64,000 bases of DNA from Verpa conica. Its lineage: Eukaryota > Ascomycota > Pezizomycetes > Pezizales > Morchellaceae. The position numbers and the translations under genes were made by a program. The DNA lies in contig JAUFSD010000014.1 in NCBI GenBank assembly GCA_033030425.1, forward strand, positions 1,116,001-1,180,000. Reading direction: 5' to 3'. This document shows positions 23,590 through 33,639 of this stretch, piece after piece. A model generated the notes under the pieces. The model ran no database searches and was not told where the DNA came from. It saw only the letters and a program-made list of their open reading frames with translations. Numbering within the stretch: the stretch's first letter is position 1; every line of letters starts with the position of its first letter.

Positions 23590-23709
23590 AAGCCTTATCT
23601 AGGTATACTTTCTTACAAGGGGCTATTTTAGATAAGGCTTTAGTAGATATTAGTCGCTGGTCTAAAGCTTTCATAAGCCCTTGTAAAAAGTTACGCCTAG
23701 ATAAGGCCT
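23590..23709. mobile_element. Fold-back element, ~34-bp arms
   Basis: The arm aagccttatctaggtatact... (23590-23624) pairs with 23676-23709 (agcccttgtaaaaagtta..ctagataaggc) with a few mismatches. The ~50-base loop itself contains gataaggct, an extra copy of the arm tip. Probably a MITE relic. Confidence 0.55.
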
Positions 23710-24183
23710 ATAAGAGGCATAACTATGAATATCTGCTCCGATCATCTTGTATAATACCGAGGCCGTGCCATAAATCACTATTATGACACCAACCACACCA
23801 AAGATATCTAGAATTGCCTAGTAAATTAAACCATTGGATAGTTTGAGAGCAGGGGTGATCTTTTAGGGTAATTGGTGCCTGTTTAAGGAGTCACATTATT
23901 GGTAATTAGGCTTTACTTAAATAGAGTTGAAGGTGTTCTGGGTGTATGAATTGAATATTGCACGGTCCCAGTATTTCTTGTAAGCTATATGTATTTTCTG
24001 TAGATCTGGACTAGCTACATGTATATAGTGTTGAATGTGATTCTTGTAAAAGCGTAAAGTTCCTAGGTAGTAGTTATTAATTAATTTTCGTCTTTATAAA
24101 GGTTCCATGTAAATAACCTAGCATTAAAGCACTAAGTTTGCCATAAAGTGAGTATCTTATTAATTGTCATAAGTGGCTGGTTG

Positions 24184-24246
24184 TACGTGACGTCAGAGGC
24201 TCCCTTCTATAGTAATGCAGCAAGGAGGTTTCAGGCCACCTTATAA
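24184..24246. repeat. Dispersed block shared with 20833-20896
   Basis: Second copy of the block described at 20.8 kb. It begins with a perfect TGACGTCA (24188-24195), where the other copy has TGACGTTC. Confidence 0.5.
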
Positions 24247-24790
24247 ATTCATAGTCTTTCCTATATATATGCCTAATACGTACGCTGGGATACTACTGTT
24301 ATCCTAACGTACGAAAAATTGTTTAAAGAGTTGGTTGGTATATATTCATTTTATAGACCAATATCAGCGACTCTGATTAAATCCAAAACTACTAGAGAGT
24401 GTATATATTTTATACTATTAGCTCTGAGGGTCTTTGACATCGTTCTTGCAGCTCACTATAACTTTTCATCACTCTAAACTATATCCATTATTTAGGACGC
24501 TCCAGTAACCTATACCTTTAGCCCTAGGTTCAATTTATACGTAAATATAGTAGATAACCCCACAAGCTACGTACTTGGAGATCCCTCAAAGAATATTGCA
24601 GCAAGGAAAATCTTTCTTCGAACAAGTTTTCCTCTACCATATGACGAGTTTATTCAACTGATTTATAGATGCCTCATAATGACTGTAATAGTGAGCAGGA
24701 TCTAAGCCACTCTAGACTATCGTAAGACTGACTCCTAATAGGAACTCCTGGTGTCTGGCCGAGTACTTAAGCAGAAGGCAGCAACGGGCA

Positions 24791-24900
24791 CTCGGGTGTG
24801 GGGGAAAGTCTGACGACAGGTGGCTGTGGTGGTACCGATTTTGTATGGGAAATACAGGCGCAAGCCACCGCCTGTCGTCAGACTTTCCCACACACTCGAG
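24791..24900. mobile_element. Fold-back element, ~38-bp arms, related to 44.2 kb
   Basis: The left arm ctcgggtgtgggggaaagtc continues into tgacgacagg. It is the inverse of the right arm 24861-24900 (gcctgtcgtcagactttccc, then acacactcgag). The loop and one arm, read in reverse complement, align with 44221-44295 (gtggct...ctgta..., ctaccacagccac, cgtca.actt). That region carries the sequence but not a matching hairpin. Confidence 0.6.
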
Positions 24901-24947
24901 TACAAAGTGCACGTTACTATGGCATTGGCCACTTGACATTGGCCACT

Positions 24948-24993
24948 TGACGTCACAGGCTTAGGCCACAGCTACATGTAAAGTTTGACGTCA
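24948..24993. promoter_or_regulatory. Two perfect TGACGTCA (CRE/ATF-type) sites
   Basis: TGACGTCA occurs at 24948-24955 and 24986-24993, about 210-256 bases before the ATG of membrane-protein locus 3. They sit within a local repetition of gccacttgac(a/g)t. This octamer is the known binding site of CREB/ATF-type bZIP factors, including fungal Atf1/Sko1 homologues. Whether they act on locus 3 is inference from position. Confidence 0.35.
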
Positions 24994-25203
24994 TTTATAA
25001 GCGACAGCCACTTGACATCACATTTGCACTTATAGCCTGACTTGCTCTGCGGGACCCGCACTTACATTCAACCCTTAAATCAAACGACAAATTCACAATT
25101 ACCTCTTCATCCAAACAATTTTGAGCTCCCTATTAGAGCTTTAACACCCCCTACAAATATTTCACCGGTCGCTATCTATTCGACTCGAGTTTATAAACTT
25201 TCG

Positions 25204-25430
25204 ATGGCCCCTACACTTATAACACCAGTCCCAATCTCAACCGCAACTCCCACGGCCTGGGCAACCTCCGAACTTTATCCCGATACCGGAAATCAAACTA
25301 AAAAGTCTCTAAGCATCGGCGATACAATCACACTTGCCATTGGTATTATTTCTATCTTAATTGGACTTGCCGCGCTCATAGTTCAATCGCGAAAATGTTT
25401 GCGCAGGAGAAAGTTAATGGATGAGAACAC
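25204..25430 (+). CDS. Small single-pass membrane protein, locus 3 (exon 1; rest unresolved)
   Basis: The ATG at 25204 opens a Thr/Pro-rich N-terminus, then LSIGDTITLAIGIISILIGL, one helix, and QSRKCLRRRK. At the position where locus 2 has its gtaatt donor (aag/gtaatt), this locus reads aag/ttaatg, so the family donor is lost. The frame runs on to a good gtgagt donor at 25431. I could not place a second exon. Around 25530-25560 there is DNA resembling the PPLARLPI coding stretch of locus 2 (cgacaa...cacttggccaatcgac), but with deletions and stops. The locus may be decaying, or may use a different tail. The frame can also be extended upstream of the ATG. Confidence 0.4.
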
Positions 25431-28400
25431 GTGAGTATATCCTTGGCATGCAGCATCTACCCTCATCATATCATAATAACATTAATCTCTTGCGAAGTGG
25501 ACCTCTATCGAGCTTGGGCCTAAAGCTAGTCCCCCCGACAAATTGCACTTGGCCAATCGACCTACCGTATACGTATCCTAGGTATACAACAGCAAGCTGC
25601 TTCAACAGCTTCACCGGGTTAACAGAGTTTCCAGCCACCGCGAGCTGTAGATCATCAATCGACCACCACATCTACCAGATGGCACCCTCATAGCTTAATA
25701 CAGACCCCAATCGCGGCAGAGCTTGACCCACAGGAAATCAGCAGACTAGGGTCGCCACACAGCCAGCAATTTCTAGCCACTGTAGCTGCAGCACAGCTGC
25801 TATTCATACTACCACACAGACTCCACCATAGCTACCACGGCATTACTACTAACGCGATTCTAGATGGCAATTAACGTGCAAACACCCTTTTGCTATTTTC
25901 TTTCTTTTTTCACCTGATGCATTGACAGTTAAGCGGGAGTTGATGCTGCGGAAGCATTGTTCTATTTATTTCCTCTTTGATTCGCCTTATTAATGTTCTT
26001 TTTGGTGTATCATGCGATGAATAATTATATAATTTTTTTATATACATGGTTTCTAGTACGTATCTAGTACGTATCACCAAGTAGGGGTTTTCGCAGAGAT
26101 ATATCCTGCTGGATATTACACAGCCAACTAGAATCGTAACAAGAAAAACATCAACTGGATAGGTCAATCTTTAGGGCCTTTAGATTAAATACAGTGGGTA
26201 GTCTCGTCACTAGACCTAACTCGTTAGGCTCAGATTCGAGACTATACGATGATAGAATATTTAAGAGTACTAAAAGAGGCAATACTAACACTGCGATGGG
26301 CTATCCTAAAAAATAACCCTAACCCATTTCCAAGAGTGTTGTCTACTAGCGATGCCGATAGATCAGCCCGTCATGTGATTTATCTTTGGTGGTGAGATTA
26401 TCTTTCTCACCGAAGATAAATCACATGACGGGCTGATCTATCGGCATCGCTAGTAGTCTGATACCTAACAACTGGCAACCCGCATAGTGGCATACAATAG
26501 ATTTGTCTGGGTCACACCCACAAAACCCTCGTTAAACAATCCTTTGTACATTCTGTACAAGTCTGATTAACATTATTAGGCAGTAGGTAGATATTGAAGT
26601 TAGGACGACCCTACAGAGAATCACCCACGTACAGGTTGCGCTATACCTATTTAGGCAGTCCTGGACGGACGAGTGAGTGATGGTGATACTTGGCAGTTTA
26701 CCCTAATCTAGCCGAACCAATTAAATATAGTCTCTTATGAGTCTAGTATTAAAGCTTACCCCCTAACCTACTTTATTACGTTGACTTGGGGACTAGTAAA
26801 TCATTTTTTAGGGGCTACACAAAATAGCCTCTTATAGTCAGGGTCAAAGTCAAGCCCCGTTAGTGATAAAATTATTACTCTGTTATTAGCGCCAGCCTTA
26901 TATTATTTAAGTACTTGGGATACGTAAGCTTTCTCGGCTTGTCGAATGCTCGGTATCTTTCAAGCCAAGCAGGTGTGTTTCTCTACGTCACAACGCCACA
27001 CTGCTCGGCTATGACGTATATATACGCATTTACTGATTCCCAATTCTCCTGCAAAGCTAGCCAATAGAGAGAGAAGTCTTTCTACCGAATACAGGTGACT
27101 TACCCTCCAATTTTTACCTTTCCAACAGCGCAGTGGAGACCTCTGGTCTAAGGGGAGGTCACCGAGATGAAGTTGCCACCGGTATGCCCTCCAATATATT
27201 ACCCAGCGTGGGTTTAACGTGTCCTCAATATTTTTATTACAGAGTGAGTCGCTAGGGGGGTGCTACTCCACGAGGCTGAATCATGGTGGCGGAAAGAGAC
27301 CGGAATAGGAGAACTATGGTCGTAAATGGGGAGCGCCGAAAAGGTTGGGAATAGGGACTTTAAAGTTTTTGTACGTCGCCTGCTGCATGCACTTTTATTA
27401 GTCATGTTGTCTCCTCTAGGATAAGTAGATTCATGGGCCAGGATTCAACAATCTAATCTTATCTAATCATTAGGCATAGTAACGAGTGATAGATTATGAA
27501 GTGTACTAATCCCCTGCGTTAGCGAGTCCCAATTACATCTTTTGTTCAGCGGGATGAGGGATTATTATACTCCGAATGAATATAGTTGTGCTCGGTGTGT
27601 CTCCTTTTGTAGATAGTTGCACGTGACAACTTAAGGTCCCTAGTGGGGTGAGGCCAGTTACTGGATCCCAGGAGACACATGGAAACCTGCATAGGGAGTT
27701 CCATGTTTATCGATAACTAACGCGAGATGTTGTCGAGAGCGCCAATTTGGGGTTTGTGAATGACCGTAAGCCTTGTTTTTTATAAGGCTGAAGTTGCACC
27801 TGCGGCGGCAGGTGCGTAACGCCAAGGGGGGCGTTGCTGTGGGTGCTGCAGGAAAGAGAATCAGGAAAGAGGTTCCTCCCCGCAAAGGCTACTTCCCCCT
27901 GTAGGAAAGGGGTTCTTTGACCGCACACCGTGCAACATATTTCCTATCACGAACCAGAATCATTATACCGTGTTACCACCTGGCCTGTAGGAATCAACGC
28001 CTTATAACTCCAGTATCAAGAGGCGTAATCTCATGAATATGGTGACGTGCTGATCAAGGAGACTGCCTAGCCAACGATTGATCCAGCCGACGGACTCTCC
28101 CCCGTGTAGTTGTATACGCGGTCTGACAAATCTCACGGGGGTAAATATCTGTCCCTGAGGCTTGGGGATATTGTTAGTGTATACGTAAGTGCTCTGTCCA
28201 GGGTACTTGATGGCCCTTTCCCCCCTTCAATCTAGGAGGCCCTCGCTCTTATATGGTTATTTGTTTAAGTAAAGCCTATGATGACCCGCTTATACCGAAC
28301 GAAACCTTTTGAAACCATTACCAATTTCTTACACTATCTTCCCTCATTCCTACTTGTTATCATAAATCCGGGCTTTTACTCGTTTACCTGTCAGCCCTGT

Positions 28401-28440
28401 GGGGTACTTCGGTTCGGAACGAATACGAATAAACATTGAG
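25431..28440. other. Intergenic, membrane-protein loci 3-4
   Basis: About 3 kb. The first 150 bases contain degraded second-exon-like DNA of locus 3. A long hairpin lies at 26343-26456 and a copy of the cgagtgat motif at 27484-27500. No gene was recognised; frames near 27200-27930 on the minus strand show no family resemblance. Confidence 0.4.
26343..26456. mobile_element. Near-perfect hairpin, ~52-bp arms, 8-base loop
   Basis: The arm 26343-26396 (starting ctactagcgatgccgataga) is the reverse complement of 26405-26456 apart from two or three bases near the tip. A loop this short with arms this similar means the palindrome formed recently or is maintained. A MITE, a regulatory hairpin or a small-RNA precursor are all possible. 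No coding content. Confidence 0.75.
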
Positions 28441-29173
28441 ATGCCTTCGCCTACCCTTCTACTCATTGCAAGGAGCACAAATACAGTGATTGCATTTGCA
28501 CAGGAGAATGGGGATGATAACCGACCCCCAGGTCGACGTCTCGGATGCAGCGATATCATCAGCCTCATTGGTGTGCTCATTGCTTTCTTTACAGCTGTCG
28601 CGGGCCTTGTTGGTTGGAGGTACAGGAGGAGATCCAGCGAAAACCAGGTATGCACTATAATTGCTTTACTCTAGCACAGTGATGCTACAACAGATACACT
28701 CATGGTTAAGCCAGCTCAGCGGCTCTCCTGGGCCTGGGGGATCCTCGATATATCGGGGTGACTTTTGTCCAATGGAAGCGTTCTAACGGATGTTGCCTTG
28801 TCGGAGCACGCCGCTGGAATGTCTCAGCCTGATTATCTTATGCATGCAACGCACCTACCAAAATTCTTGTCCAAAGTTTCTAATATTTCTTCATAAATAG
28901 CCAGCTAATACCCAGACCGAGATGGGATATGCTCACTCAGGAATGTTCTACCCACCAATACCAAGAACTATGTCCAATGGACATACGGTCAACGTGTGGG
29001 TCCAAGTCCCTCATGACCTTATCGTCCCAGCTACAGCCGTTACTTCCTCCGGTAGGGTAATTGAGATGAATGATATGGATGAAGGTCACCATGAAGGGAT
29101 CGGTGTTGATTCAAGAGGCTTTATACTGCCAGAAAGAGTTGTAAGGGAGCCGTGGCATCTCCGGTTTACATGA
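28441..29173 (+). CDS. Small single-pass membrane protein, locus 4
   Basis: Exon 1 (28441-28647, 69 codons) carries MPSPTLLLIARST..., a polar stretch, then LGCSDIISLIGVLIAFFTAV, the helix, and WRYRRRSSENQ. The donor is gtatgc. Exon 2 (28901-29173) follows a ctaat branch-like site and a tag acceptor, in phase 0; the intron is 253 nt. The tail starts PANTQTEMGYAHSGMFYPP, the aromatic-then-proline patch seen in other loci. It ends GFILPERVVREPWHLRFT, resembling the LPxRV...(R)xxTWP ending of loci 7-9. Total length 159 residues. The helix half resembles loci 1-3 and the tail resembles loci 5-9, so this member links the two groups. Function unknown. Confidence 0.55.
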
Positions 29174-30693
29174 ATTTGCAGCATACGACAGGGGCTGGAG
29201 TGCAGAGATATCAAAATAGGGTCCAGAGGAGGTAGTACGAGGGGAGTTTGGGTGATGACTAGACCGGAGGTGGGGAAGAGGGTCGGGATGGCAATTGAAG
29301 AATGCGGGGAACGACATTGTGTTTGATTGAGAGGGGGGGAGACTTTTTCAATATCCTACCGATCCGATACATCGACATAAACCAAGAACACATACCTATA
29401 TCACCTTAATTACATAGGTAACTGTGGCCCTGCCTTTCCTACAATATTTTCAGGAAAGGTATGAGAAGGGGAACCAAAGCCAAATTACCTAAATTTCACA
29501 AGATCACTATAAAGGGCACCTCCGTACAACATCTAAGTGCAGGTATCTCTCAAGCCGGTACGACTAGCAGAAACATGTGAAGCCACACCAATTCGACCGA
29601 GAACACAGCTTCTACAATAAAAACGGGGAAACCGTTCATAAGCACCGAATTACCGAAACTATTGCATTTATATAACGTAAATCATAATTGGAATTGGCAA
29701 ATCGCAAGATAGAGAGCCGCTTACATATATCGACTAGACTGTTTTCTTCTAAGCCCTCTACCAATAGAAAAACGGATATACCGTACACACACCTAACACC
29801 ATCATTTTCAACCTCGACCTACAATCACATGTCCAAGAGATATTGTAATATAAGTATGTTTTAGCCAAAGATTTTGGCTAATGTTTTTGCTTTATCCATT
29901 TCTCTCGTTATTTTCTTATGTTCAACATGTAAAGTTTAAAATCTGGTGGTGGATAATCCTCTCAATCTCGGTATATGTCTGTATAAGGTTTTTCTTTAGC
30001 CATCTGTATAGTTTTTTGTTGTTTTGGAGTTATGTTTTTGGGAGGTATGCATCTATACAAAAGTTGGGTGATATAATGGAGGTTTTTTTGCATTTTTCTT
30101 TCTCTTTTATTCTTGTATATTTATAATCTAGATGTCGGTTTTTTTTTTTGCGAGTATGTCTTTTAGTTGTAACAAACCCTAGAATTAAGAGACTTTCCTC
30201 AGAAGACGGACAGATATACTTAAAGTAATGGGTTAATTACTGGAGGGATACCTAATTTTAGTAGATTAGATTTTACCTGGGCACTTAGTAGAGCTATTCA
30301 CTGATTTTTGGGGGTAGCTCTCTATCCTAGGAATATTGCTATCCCATAAGCTGCCCCCCCCCCCCTAGTGGGGTCAACATTTCAATATCCTCCATTGGCT
30401 AGTCCTAGTTGCCATTCTTTGCTGAGCCACCGCCACATTGGGGGGGGGGGCAGCATTGTTAAACACCTTATGGTATAAGGTAGCCTAACCAAAAAGGCCG
30501 CACTTATATAATGTGACAACTAAAAATGCGTCATCGTACATGAGACTACCGTTGGTGAAATAAAACCTCTTAGGAGATTACCCCTCATTCTTTCTATATC
30601 CTGTTTCTAGCCTCTCTTTGTCTTTTTATATCTCTACGGACGTTCTTCTGAACTTTTTTCAGTTTTTTTTGAAGCTTTGCATTAGCAATTCTG
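29174..30693. other. Intergenic, membrane-protein loci 4-5
   Basis: No supportable gene. A T-rich open stretch at 29881-30126 would encode a very hydrophobic 81-residue peptide, but its composition is that of AT-rich intergenic DNA. A G-run inverted-repeat element is at 30350-30454. Confidence 0.4.
30350..30454. mobile_element. 105-bp element with GCTG(C)12 / (G)11CAGC ends
   Basis: gctg followed by 12 c at 30350-30365 is mirrored by 11 g followed by cagc at 30440-30454. The interior is non-coding. This is an inverted-repeat element with homopolymeric ends, possibly a MITE. Alternatively, the homopolymers expanded after insertion. Confidence 0.45.
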
Positions 30694-30927
30694 TTGCGGC
30701 AAGAGTATTTTGTTAAGAGGCACGCGAAAAATATCCTTGGCGGACTAGATGCCGCCCCAAGTCGATCAAATCTTGTACACAAACTACGCAGGCGTGCCAA
30801 CAGGCGCGAGTCCCTAGATACCAGCGAAACAATCACTATTACAAGCCTCATCCTCGCTTTTATTACAGGACTCCCAAGTCTCTTTGTTTTATTTATTCAA
30901 GTACGCAGATGGGTGCGTGCTAAGTGA
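30694..30927 (+). pseudogene. Membrane-protein locus 5, exon-1 remnant (pseudogene)
   Basis: This matches exon 1 of locus 6 (LVH...R...R..S.LDT...I.ITS.ILAF..GLPSLF.LFIQVR.W.R.K), including the helix, but the gene is broken in several ways. No ATG is in frame with the conserved part; the atg at 30750 is in another frame. The codon after R-A-K is a TGA stop where locus 6 has CAC. The splice donor of locus 6 (caagggg/taatt) has become caaggggaaat. The second exon is not downstream on this strand but lies inverted at 30973-31206. Confidence 0.6.
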
Positions 30928-30972
30928 GCCCAAGGGGAAATATGCCGGCCACGTTTCTGCCCTTCCAAGTGA

Positions 30973-31206
30973 TTAAAAAACTTTCCCCAGTAAGACTTCG
31001 CCCTTGGGTATCTGCTCTATATCTCGACCTTCGGGTATCCCCTGGAGTGGAGCAAGCGCTGGCACCGGAGCTATGACGTTTGGATGGTATCTTGGGTAGA
31101 AGCTGAAATAGTTATTTCGTATTATTGTATTAGGTGTAGCCCGCAGGATAGGCTCAGTAGGAGTCATGGAGTGGATAGAATCTAGTTTGAAGCTATCTTG
31201 GTATGC
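30973..31206 (-). pseudogene. Inverted second exon of membrane-protein locus 5
   Basis: On the minus strand, after an acceptor-like gatag (AG at 31208-31207), an open frame reads AYQDSFKLDSIHSMTPTEP, then IIRNNYFSFYPRYHP, then APVPALAPLQ. It aligns across its whole length with exon 2 of locus 6 (VPQDISELGVIHQTSLNEA; MVRNNYFSFHPRPHP; VPAPALALFQ). It stops at GKVF, about 15 residues before the C-terminal TWP motif, consistent with an inversion breakpoint near 30960. Orientation is opposite to exon 1 only 45 bases away, so no normal transcript can join them. The intact frame shows either that the inversion is recent or that the piece is still used. Confidence 0.6.
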
Positions 31207-31430
31207 CTATCGACAAGATATATATTAGATTTTTGTATAATAGGAGTTGGCGGCATCAAGTTTTAGATGCCATTGGAGAAGCTTGGATGATTTAGGGTCT
31301 TTTTTTCCCCTTGAATCTTTATCATGGAGCTTGTATGGCTATGTTAAAAGGGCCAGTTATTTAAATTGCATCAGGTAAAGGATTTTATTGATTTACCTAG
31401 TTGGAAAAACATCCTGTAAGATTTAAAGAT

Positions 31431-31575
31431 CTCGTTTTATGAACTTCTTGAACCTGGATCTTATGGGGGGCTAGATAAAACAAGCTTCAATTGCGGGGTT
31501 ATTTTCAACTAGCTGGTGCTGTGGTATGCCAAGCTATTTTACTGACCCTAGCCCAGCTAAAGTAGTCTGTAGTAA
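31431..31575. repeat. Segment duplicated after locus 6 (34548-34690)
   Basis: Shared strings, with gaps, include ctgg/ttat.gatctt, aaacaagc/aggct.caattg/ttttggggt, atgccaagc.ttttgac and gaaccct/gacccta.cccaactaa. Both copies lie a few hundred bases beyond a second exon of the loci 5/6 type. The duplication unit therefore spans gene plus at least 0.4 kb of flank. Confidence 0.5.
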
Positions 31576-31700
31576 AGATTCAGTTCAACCAAAATTTACT
31601 CTTTTAAAAGCCCTAATAATTCCAATTCTATTGAGAGCTACAATAATTTCAGTAGGAATTTTATTTAGGGGGTGGTCACGATATCAGGTAAGCTCAGTAA

Positions 31701-31850
31701 TAGGGAGAGAGGACCTGAGTATCTGTCAGGGGCATATACATAGGGGATGTGATACCGAGCTCCCTTAAGTATCAAGTAGTCAATCTTCCCTCGCTTTCTC
31801 TCTACTTTACCATGGCCCTTAGCGTAGGGAAAAGAGTGATATTTTATGAT
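31701..31850. repeat. Dispersed repeat, copy at 45024-45170
   Basis: Alignable parts are agggagag.gg.cc.gaatatctg, then tata.aggg.at, then ataccgag.tccct and tctc. Both copies end with the (c/a)gagtgatattttatga-type motif. This is non-coding and of unknown class. Confidence 0.45.
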
Positions 31851-33176
31851 TATAGATATCGATTCTTAGCAATGCCAGGCGACAGTTTCATGCAAAAAAA
31901 CCATTAAACCTTTTGGGACACGGCTCCACACCCATCCTTCCTTTATATTCCCTTGGAATCTTCCTCTATGAAGGTTCTATAAACTTTCAAAGTTCTCGGT
32001 CTTCCTTGAAGTACTGCGTTGCTAAGGGAGCATGTAACTTTAGTGGATCAGATTCTACTAGGGGCTTGAACGAGTCAAATATCAGATCTAGTGATTTTTC
32101 CCGAAGAATCGCATATCATAAAGTATTTTTACCAAGACGCCGGAGGTTTGGCCTACACCACTCGGATTCAATAGTATGTTAACGTCTATACATCCTATAT
32201 GCATATACTGAGAGGTACATTAACAATTTCTCTGTACAGTGGTGCCCTCTTGGCGATCTTAGTAACAGAGTCTAGCATTAACCTATAAACAATTAAATAA
32301 AATAATAAGGTAATTAAAGTTAAACAGTATGTATTTAAAATTCATTCATTCATTCAAATAAATACATGGTGTCCTATCGCATTGCTAGCTGCATGCTATG
32401 TTGATCCTACTGCTGGTACTTCTACAGCCGCTGTTGTGTTAATTACTACTTTCGTCGCGGCCCTAGAAGCAGCGTACATCTAATCGAAGTTTCAACTTAA
32501 ACAGAGGTATGTTAAGGAATCTGCTCTCCTATATTAGAAACTATATTTAGCTCTCATACCTCTGTTATGGCCATTTACGTACCGGAAGTTGGGGTAACAA
32601 CAGTGTCATTGCGCTATACCCACCGTCGCTTTGGGATATGGCTATATTGAACAAATAGAGCAAGGGTGGTATCTTCACAGCAGAACTCCTTAGTGACTGG
32701 TTTTCCATTTAAGTTTTCTGTCTTTACAGCGACCGACATGCAAATATAAGGGTTTCTATTGGCACTGGCCATAATTGTTTCTGTAGTGGCCTTAGCGTCG
32801 GCTATTGGGTTACACAGAACTGGATAACACTGCATTGTCGTGCGGGCTGTCAGCAGATTACATACTCTATTTGATAGAGCGGCACTAAAGTAGAAAGCGC
32901 CTCCTTCGAGCGAGTGGTACTTTATGATGATTAGATAACATGATGAAATAGTAGACGTATAGAGTATCTCAGCATCTTAACAGTCTAGGAGAGACTCTAG
33001 AGAAATTCTCCACAGTCCCTATATATATATATATATCAATCTCTAAACTAATCCAACGATGTCCTAAACCCTAAAGAAACCCTATCCCAAGCCTTCCATA
33101 GGCTGACTAACAAAGAGAGCAATACCTGCTGGATACCTGGGCTATACCTGATTAGGTATATATATCCCAACACAAC

Positions 33177-33408
33177 ATAGCCCTGCTTAACCAAGTGATA
33201 CATGTAGCCTTGCTACTCGAGTGATAATTTATGGTAAATAGATAAAATGTAGCCTTGTTACTTGAGTGATAGTTTATGGTGAATAGATACATAGCCTTGT
33301 TTAATCGAGTGATAATTCATGATAAATAGATGCATAGCCCCGTTTAATCGAGTGATAATACATGATAAATCGATGCATAGCCCCATTTAATCGAGTGATT
33401 TTCTATGC
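33177..33408. repeat. Tandem array of ~43-bp unit (5-6 copies)
   Basis: The unit is roughly tagccttgtttaatcgagtg followed by ataattcatgataaatagatgca. The agtgat core recurs at about 33194, 33220, 33264, 33308, 33350 and 33392, i.e. 42-45 bases apart after a shorter first unit. Later copies are more alike than early ones. The core is the same motif that is dispersed singly through the window. Confidence 0.7.
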
Positions 33409-33639
33409 GAGGACACGCATCATCCAATCAGCCCCTTGGCATAACCACCGAGGGGGACCGGTATATTTCTTGAGCTATTGCCCTCACTTTCTTCTCTATC
33501 TTTCCTTCTGAAATTCTTCATATACCTAAGAAATCTTTCTTGGACGTCCTACTCTTTCGGGGTTTTACATATATAGGTGCTTCTATTACGATTAAGGATT
33601 TCCATTGTGAAGAGGCACATCACACTCTAGGCTAAAAAG

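Larger units (their letters stand above)
23347..25203. other. Intergenic, membrane-protein loci 2-3
   Basis: Holds two fold-back elements (23590-23709 and 24791-24900), the 24184-24246 repeat, and three TGACGTCA octamers. No gene is supportable. Confidence 0.4.
31207..33639. other. Intergenic, membrane-protein loci 5-6
   Basis: Contains DNA at 31431-31575 that recurs after locus 6 (34548-34690), a dispersed repeat at 31701-31850 with a copy at 45.0-45.17 kb, an (attc)n/(aaat) patch near 32339-32360, a (ta)n run near 33019-33036, and the 43-bp tandem array at 33177-33408. No gene is supportable. Confidence 0.45.

Noticed and set aside
26313..26325. Telomere-like taaccctaaccc (also near 34.67, 49.53 and 51.41 kb)
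   Set aside because: Only about two TTAGGG units at each place, part of dispersed repeats; no telomeric array.
29881..30126. Hydrophobic 81-residue plus-strand frame
   Set aside because: T-rich DNA yields Phe/Leu/Ile strings by composition; no basic cluster or tail exon as in the membrane-protein family.
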